From: Nymphalis io
Taxonomy: Eukaryota; Arthropoda; Insecta; Lepidoptera; Nymphalidae
Length of the DNA stretch: 64,000 nt
Direction of reading: 5' to 3'
Assembly: GCF_905147045.1 (NCBI RefSeq)
Contig: NC_065918.1
Span: 15,066,001 to 15,130,000 of the forward strand
The notes below the pieces were generated by a model, which saw only the letters and a list, made by a program, of their open reading frames with translations, did not search any database and was not told the origin of the DNA. The translations under genes and the position numbers were made by a program. Within the stretch, counting starts at the first letter, position 1. Each line of letters starts with the position of its first letter. Of this stretch, positions 12,001 to 21,000 are shown one piece after another.

Positions 12001-15000
12001 TCAAGGCTCAATGGGTTAATCGTATTAGTTTCCCCCATAAATTTATAACTTAATCGGAGACATAAAAGGGAAGACTGGTTATAACTTGAAGTGTTATTTT
12101 GTATACTCCAACATCGTTCTTACTCTGTTGAAAAGTAGGGCCTTATTTAATTAGGTGATATATTGAGTATATTGAGTAGCAATATATCTACTTAATATAC
12201 TCAAGGCAAATTAGACATTAAATTACAAGAATATAACATATTAACTCAATTGGTTGATGCAAATCATGCTTACTATTTCTGACAATGCCAATATCTATTG
12301 ATACGAGTCCACATTTCATCGGGTGTCCCATTAATTGCATGGTTGAATAATAAATAAAAATACGCTGTTAATCAAAGCATCCTATTCCAAGGCATGTTAT
12401 CAAGCATATAATCAGCTGGAGATTAGAATAGAGTCGTCTTTCAACCCTTTAGTGTCGTAAAAGTCGACGGTCATCCTATTAAGAGCACCCATCGATCAAA
12501 CACATAAGCACTTCAACCACTCACGTTGTGGTAGGCCCAATATCCACCAACGGAAGTACTCCTACGGTGGATTTGCATTAGGCAGGTGACAGTTTTCACA
12601 CTACTGATTCCAAATAAATGATAGAAAGGCAAACGAAAGTTAAACGGATTAACTGCATACTTTACTCAGATGTGGATCCACCCTAAGAAATATAGATAAA
12701 CATTGTATTTTTTTTCAGGTGTTAACTTACGAACAGGTCAACAGGGTATTTTCCCTTCAGCCTACGCTGTGGATATGGATTATAACGATTTCGATCCCGC
12801 AAATGCCAAAGTTAAAAGAGAAAGATACTTATTAGGGTAAGTAGAATTTGTACCTTTTTATATAAAATGTGTATTTCCGAGTATTTTACTGTCTGGCTCA
12901 AGTTTATAATATTGTTTTAATTCCTTTATATTAATATTAAATGACAAACAGCCATTTAATGTACCGCTACCAGGCTAAGGGCTTCTTTCGTCATTTAGAA
13001 TTATGTTAATTTTACATGAAATCAAAATGACTTACAAAATGATCGTAACGTGTTTATTGAATCAAAAGTTTCTGTATCATTTGCTAGTCATTTACTTGGT
13101 GGAAGGATTTTGTGCAAACCCATCTGGGTAGGCACCACCCATTCATAACATACTCTAAATAACAATACTTATCGTTAATATTATTGATTTTCGATTTGAA
13201 GAGCGAGTGAGTCAATGTAGTTACAAGTACAAGGGTCATAACATTTTATTTCCAATTAAGAGATATTACTAATAGATATCTAATAAAATATATTATTAAA
13301 TAAGTTATTTATGATGTAGGCTATTATAAAATTAATTTAAAAACTGCTCGGCTATAATAATAAAATAGATTAAGTATTTACACTGGTAAACCCATAATTG
13401 ATTCCATCGCAGATTTTGTTCAAAGTTAAAACCAGTAAACCACATAAAGTAATGATAATATATTTTATAAAACCAACATACATTTTACTCAAAACGTTTC
13501 TTCCTCGAAAATTAGTGGAACACTGAGCCGTTGAGCTCAAACATTTTAATGTTGTTCGCGTCAAATGGAAAATCACACGACACGTAATCACAAACGACTT
13601 CAGACAATAGATGGCATATAACCGCTCAGAGAATTTATTTAAAACCATTTTCTTAATTCGAGTAGAAGTAATTCAAGGTATTTTAAAATTATTAATCAAA
13701 ATTATTTGGTAAATGAATATGGATAAAATTTGAAAATAAATAATAACTGAAGCCCTATCGTGACTTACCATACTTTATATCTAAAATGTTGTAACAATTT
13801 CTCGTTAGCCGACCATTAAACAAAAAGTGTTTATATTTTTATAATCTTTATATAATCATTAAGCATGAATATTTTTAATTTAATATAAAATTTTGTTAAT
13901 GAATTTTTTCTTTGTTAGTGGCAAAACGAAAACAATGCTTTACTTTGAAACTTTTTGTTTGGTTTTATGCTTAACAGTTTGTTTTCCTCGAATATTTTTT
14001 TCCCTAAAGCATATACATACTATATATTTACTATACTATATATTTTCCATGCAGACATCCAGTTTTTTTTTTATATATGCGCCGGGATGGCAAATGACTC
14101 TACTCCACCTGACGGTAAGTGGTAGTAGAGTCCAAACGTGACGACGGCCAGTACAGTCGGGAAGAATGTTCTGTACTAGCCGTCCCCGCCTTGCCGAACC
14201 GCAAGATGCCTCTTCACGCCTCGTTTGAAGGAACCCGGGTTGTAAGAGGTAGGGAACACGTGAGCTGGTAAGGAATTCCATTTTTTGGTAGTGCGACAAA
14301 GAAAGGAGTTGCCAAATTTCTTTGTGCGAGATGGAATTGATGTCGCAGTTAGGCGGTGACATCGAGAACCAGCTCGCGTGGACTTAAGAAGGAAGGGAGT
14401 GTTTTGTATAACAGGCACAGTTGTTGTGGCGTGAAAAAACGCCGCACCTTGTTTAGAACTCCGAGTTTCCGTGAAGCTGTTTTTATAATAGCCTCGATGT
14501 AATCCCTTGGACTAAGGTCGCAGCGAACGTCCATCCCCAGCATGGCAATTTTGCTTTGTATCATCAGCGGTGTGCCACAGAGGGAGGGATGAGGGTAAAA
14601 TTGTGACTTTTTCGCTATGAGAGCGCATACCTGTGTTTTTTTGGCATTAAACTCAACAAGAATATCAGAACCCCATTTGGCGATGAGCTCTAACGTCCTA
14701 TCGAGTTCAATCACAAGATTCTCCCGCCTCTCCTCAGTTTCCGCCTGCCCAGCCACTGCGCGTCCGTGGTATCCACCATTCACTTTACTATCATCTGCAT
14801 AGCAATGTATGTTCCCAAGAGAGAGCATATCATTGATATACAAAAGAAAGAGTGTGGGAGATAGCACAGATCCCTGGGGGACCCCAGCATTTACTACATA
14901 GAATTGTGAAGCGCAACCATCTACTAAAACACCAAGGCTACGCTTGTGTAGGAAGCTGGCAATCCAGGTGCATAGCTGAGCAGGCAGACCATATGGCGGT

Positions 15001-18000
15001 AGCATGGAGAAAAGACTTCTGTGCCAGACCCTGTTGAAAGCTTTGGAGATATCGAGGCTGACAGCCAGCGATTCTCCATGCTTGTCGATAGCTTCACCCC
15101 AGAGGTGTGTTACGTACGCTAGAAGATCACCTGTGGACCGTTTTTGTCGAAACCCGTACTGACGATCATTAATTAGACAGTGATCTTCTAGGCAATGGAT
15201 CAGTTGGTTGTTTAAAATCCGTTCCATCACTTTACAAAGTACTGAGGTGATAGCTATTGGTCGATAATTTGCCGGGTCAGACCGATCCCCTTTTTTGGGA
15301 ACCGCTTGCACATTAGCTCTTCTCCAAGCCTCCGGCACACATCCCGAAGAGAGAGAAAGTTGGAACAGGCGCGTTAACACAGGAGACAGCTCCGCCGCGC
15401 ACTTCTTCAGCACTATGGCTGGTATTCTATTGGGACCGCTAGCGTTCCGTATATCAAGTGATTGCAGCTCCGCACGCAAATCACGTTGCCTGATTTTGAT
15501 GTCAGGCATCGTGTGGCCACATGAAGGTATTGTTGGTGGTAGCGCACTACAATCATCGATCACAGAGTTTTCGGCAAAGAGTTTAGCCAGGAGGTCGGCT
15601 TTCTCCTGCGGACTGTGAGCTAGCGATCCGTCCGGATTTCTGAGCGTTGGCAGCGAAGGTTGGCAGAAATTGTTTTGCACAGACTTGGTCAGACGCTAGA
15701 AGCTACGGGAGCCCCTAGGATGCGAAAGAAGGTCATGACCAATCTGTACAATGCACTGTGCATCCGCTCTCGTGCCTTCCTACAGGACTTGGAATTTTTA
15801 GTGTAGTTTGCTTTCAGTGAGTCAATGTTAGATGCCCCGCTAACGCAGCCGTTGATACACGCGCGATATGCCGCCTGCTTAGATGATACAGCGTCGGCAC
15901 ATTCACGAGTGAACCAACGATTACGCGTACCCCTACTGATGAGATCTGAGCTAGGAATGTAGTATTCCATTCCTAACATGATCACATCTGCAACAGCAGC
16001 GGCACTAGCTGACGGGTCATTCCCACTGAAGCAACGTTCCTTCCAAGGAACTGACGCATAGTAATCGCGCATACCGTCCCAATCTGCCGACTTATAACGC
16101 CAAACGCGACGTTTGCATACCGCTGATGGCGGCAGCTTGGCCTGTGGCACTTTGGTAGATATGAGGCCGTTATCCGAAGAACCACAACCTGATATTCCAC
16201 CGGGTGAAAAGTCAGCAGAAGATCCAGTAGAGAAGGCACTTGCCCATCAATGTCTGGGATCCCGGTGGGCTGATCAACCAGTTGGGTCAAGTCGTGTGTG
16301 AGAGCAAAAGCATGAGCAGTTCTTGCAGCATGGTCAGTTTTGAGGGATTTCAACCATGATTCATGGTGAGCATTAAAATCCCCCAAAAGCACCAATTTCG
16401 CGTTAGGAAACTGCTCTTGCGCAGCATCTGCCACCCGACTAAGATGATCAAATAATCGGCTTGTCTCCAAGTCACCATTGTGGGATCTGTAGAGACACAC
16501 GTAGACTCGACTCTGACGAACCAGGTCCACACGTACCACCAATATGGAGAAGGAGGGGTCCTCCAAGCAGCGCAATCGGTGACAACAAACATCCGCCCTG
16601 ACGAACAAGCATACTCCGGCTTTCGCTTTGAAAGATTCTTCAAGCATGTAGCCGGGATAGCTGGTGTCGGCAGGGCGGAGTATTTGCGTCTCCGTGAGAA
16701 ACAACATTGCTGGCCGTGCTGTCTCGAGATGGTGGTGGACAGCGTTGAGGTTAGCGTGGAGTCCTCGGATGTTAGAGAACTCGATCTCAAACAGCGTGGG
16801 TATGGTGGGGGTGTGCACCACTGAACGACCGTTATTTCTTAGTTGCGCTACCATTTGGAAAAATAAGGAAAAGAGACGTGAAGCGAGCGACGTATTGTCA
16901 CGATAGGTATGGGCAAAGTATGGAGGCGTGTTTTCCCAAATGGCTGCCAAAAGGGAAAATATACTGATCCGCCAGACGGAAGGGCCCCCGAACCCCGCCG
17001 GAAGTGGCCGCCGGGACCCCACCTTCCGGTCACCAACCGGCACGACGGTCCACCCCGAGATTATGCGTGGCCTGGTGGGGCAGCCTCGCGAGCTGGTTAG
17101 GCACGCTCGGGGCCCTGTACTATGCCACGTGAGGCCAGCGGAACAGCCGCTTCTTCAGGTCTCCCTGTCCGGCAGGTCAATACAGTTTCCCCCGGCATTG
17201 GTTCAACAGCCGTCTCCACTGGACCAACACCCATCGCGGCAATACTCGCTCGGGCACTGGCTGTACGCTGGCTGACCTCGAAACGCGGCTGCAAGCCACT
17301 TCACGAGTTTTTCACCAGGCGTACGGTGGTAACAAGCCAGGCGGATGTTAGCATCCTACCACCAGATGAGCAGATGATCGCTCAGATATCCCTTAGTCGC
17401 CTCTTACGACACCCATGGGAAAGAGAGGGGCAGTGAAATGTATTCTTTCTCCGTCACTGCACGGATAAACTGGATACTGGATTCTCGTCTTAGCTAGCAT
17501 TGTATTACGTACTTTTTTAAAAGACTTGGGTATAATAATTGATATTATATATGGGGTTTAAAGATCAATGCTTTATTTTGAATCATTTTGTTCGATATTT
17601 GTTAATTTAAAACTGTTTATTCAACCGTAATAAATATAGCTGTTTTTTTTACTAAAGCATTTACATACTTATTTCTATTATATACTTGCCATACAGAAGA
17701 GTTTGCGATGCTGAATTTTAAGGTAAGCATGTTGTGACTTAAGATTGCATCTACGCCTCAAGGTACGAAGGTGGTTCTTGACTATTGCGATTACGATTTC
17801 TTAACTGGTTTTCAATATCTATGCAACACATTTTGGCTTTTAGCTTTGCACATAAACTCTTATTTCTTTTGAGGATTTGGAATACATATGTCTATAGCTA
17901 AAGATGCTGGCGGTTTCACTTTAGGGCATCATTGATGCTCTGACGACTCCGTTCGCGGCCACGGACACAAGTAATTTGCGTGAAGACAGTGGAGAGGAGA

Positions 18001-21000
18001 TACCCTGACTGAAGCTTCAATGTCGCGAATTTACAAAGGTGCGGTCTTCAGCTGTAAATGAGATGGACGGTCTTAAACCCTTCATCGTCTCAGTCAGCGT
18101 TAAGATAAACACCCTTCTTTTAAAAATTGAGGAGTTGCAGCACATTCTACAGCCAACAACACTACCACAGCGGCCCAGACAGTCAAACCTATACTGTTTT
18201 GTCCCCGCACTACAGTAGCTGTCACGTTGAAGCCAGAAATGCTTGAGAAGGGCGTAACTGCCACCCAAATCTTGAAGCAGACCGAGCAGATCGTTGCGCC
18301 TTAGGTGTAAGGAATATATGGAGTAATGTCGGTGTTCTGACGCTCGATGACGTGGGTCAGGATCCTAGAGTTTCTAAAGGCAAAGTCAGAGTAATCGGAG
18401 AAGTTGGCGGAAATAATCCCCACTGAGCTGGATGGCATTGTCAGCATCGCCCAGCCTGTGAAGCGGGTGATTCTGAAGGTGACGTGTCACAACGACTCGA
18501 AATAATCGTAATAATAGTAATAGTATCGAATAATAATAATAATAGTATCGAATTTATAGTACAAAACACAAAGATTTTAAACTTTAATGTTAATACAATT
18601 ACAACTTTTATTATTATAATTTTATTTATTTCACCATAAAAAGTTCGTAATGATTGATGTTATACCGTACCCCAAATAATATTGTTGATTTAATGACTGG
18701 TTTATTTATTAAGACTGGTTCCTTTTAAAACGCAATTTGTATAATAACCAAACGTTATTACCTTAGTATCCTTTTGGAGGAAAAACTGCCTTTATACTAT
18801 AATATAGCGGTTATAACCTAGGTCAGTAACTTTTAAGTTTTAAAAGATCATTCAAAAAAACGGCATCTTTATGTCTCACGTATTTAAATAAAGTTAGCTA
18901 TTTTATTAACTGAATTTATACATATGTTTTGTTCTAACGGTAGCACAGCCTAATTTAAGATCATTGCAACGCTTTAAATACACTCAGACAGCAACATATA
19001 CATAACCACAAAAATTGTATTATATCTTTAAATGTTTTTTTTACATTAATTGCTATTTAATAATTATACTCATTCTTATGTTTGTATTAATACCACGAGA
19101 TTAATTATTTATTGGTTTCGTCATGTCATTGGATGTAAAAATCTTTAAAAAAAATTAAATAAACAAAGTATATGAAGTCAAGATGGCCAAGTGGCTTGAA
19201 CACTCGAATCTTAACCGAAGATATCATGTTCAACCCCGGCTAAAGGTTTCTTGTACTTTATTTGATATTGTAATTCATCTCGTGCTTTTATATAAAACAA
19301 ATCTGACACTGTATTCAATACTGCACGCATTAGACCAGTGCAGTGAAATTTTCAAGCTGTTACATTCAAGTAATAGTACATATTTTATAAAAGATAATTA
19401 TTAATGATGTAAAATGTTAATGTCTGTTATAAGTACAAGTACGGCGTTTATGCGGAGTGTTTATTTGATTGTAAATTACTTATTCATGTATTTAATCTGT
19501 GTAGAATCGTCAAACTCATTATTGTAGCCTTAAGTTCGATTCAATTGTGAATTAATATTTGAAAAGTGTTTATCGGAATACATATAGATAAATATTTTTT
19601 TATTTACACTTTGATTAATGATCATAAATGAATTAAACTGAAACAAGTACGGCGTTTATGTGGGATGTTTATGTGCTTATACATAATTTATTCATGTATT
19701 TAATCTGTGTAGAATTGCCATTCTGATTATTGTAGCTTTAAGTTTGATTCTGAAATTACATTTGAAAAGTTATTTTCAGAATACCCACAAATTAATATAT
19801 TTTATTTACACGTTGATTAAATATCATAATTGAATTAAGCTGAACCACTCTCTTTGATGACACAAATTGTATTGCACAATAAATAAAACAGTTTGCATCA
19901 TTTAAAAATCACTTTTAAATCTAACTTTTCCAATTTTATTAAAATATAAGTATGTCGATGATGTTGATGATTACATGTAATGTTCCTCATGAATCGCTCT
20001 ACTGGTATAATTACTTGTGATGTAACTATTTACATTTTAAAATTTATTACTTGTATACACTAATTGTTTTTGGTTTAATTGTCGTGTTGAACTAGTAGTA
20101 GTAGTAGTAACTTATTAAGATGAACCAGTAAAAAGTTATAGGATTTTTCGAACAATATTTTAATGGTGCCAGCTCGGGGCTTGGAATTTGGGAATTTAGT
20201 CTCTCAACTTCGAAACCCCCAGCTGCTACTGTTAAAACTGACTACATCTGTTGCGCCTACGTTTGGATTGCTGTTTCATCGCATCATGAGAGTAAGTGAA
20301 TATAGAATTTAAGAACACTCTTGTTTTGTAAATAAATAAATAATTAGTAAATTTATTATTTTGTAAATAATAAATAAATAATCATAAACTTCACACAAGT
20401 TTCAACGACGTTGCAAAGTTCACGTCTTTTCTTGTTACTTTTAGAATCGCTGTTTAACAAAACATATGAAAATAAGTATCCGTGGTTTGTTTAAAGAAGA
20501 TACCTAAATTTACCATTAACTTAAAGCTATTAGGTCGCTCGATATGACACTGATTGTGTTATTAAATTTGGTTTCATAATAAATGATGCAAGAGGCAATC
20601 ATGTCACTAACAATACACAATTAATACGGGTACGGGCTCATCAATGTTAGTCGAATGAATTATCACTGTGAACCCTCGTCTAGACTTGAAATGATTCAAT
20701 TCAATACTAATATAAATAGCAACGTTTACCATAATAGTGTTGTTTTTCGGTTCAAAACTCATCCACACCGCCTTTTTAAAAGGGATATTGTATGATTTGA
20801 GTCATTTGTCCATAAATATGAATACTCAAATTAAATTTCATTTATTTTTAATTTACTTAATTAAAAAATTAACATTAAATACCTCTTCAGAACTAATATT
20901 AAAATATCGTTTGAAAAAAATCTAATATATCAGTAAAGCAGGCGGTGGGTCTACAATTTAGATTGCATAACTAAGCATGCATTCAGTGGGGGAGAAACTT

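Larger units (their letters stand above)
14063..17466 (-). mobile_element. LINE family A, nearly full-length non-LTR retrotransposon (dead)
   Basis: About 3.4 kb on the minus strand, from a 5' end at TCCGTGCAGTGACGGAG (shared with the copy ending 62857) to a poly-A tail (poly-T at 14063). It encodes an APE-type endonuclease followed by a reverse transcriptase, of Jockey/CR1 type by motif. It is inactive: frameshifts near 16190 and 15735, an in-frame TAG near 15700, an Asn in place of the catalytic SDH His, and a deletion of about 450 bp near 14400 judged against the copy at 9359-10249. It is antisense to JIP1. The target-site duplication was not identified. Confidence 0.88.

Noticed and set aside
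15295..15618. Plus-strand frames antisense to LINE A (also 16480-16824, 16928-17275, 17122-17436, 61286-61546)
   Set aside because: They are shadows of the GC-rich LINE coding strand; only the minus-strand frames contain the endonuclease and reverse transcriptase motifs.
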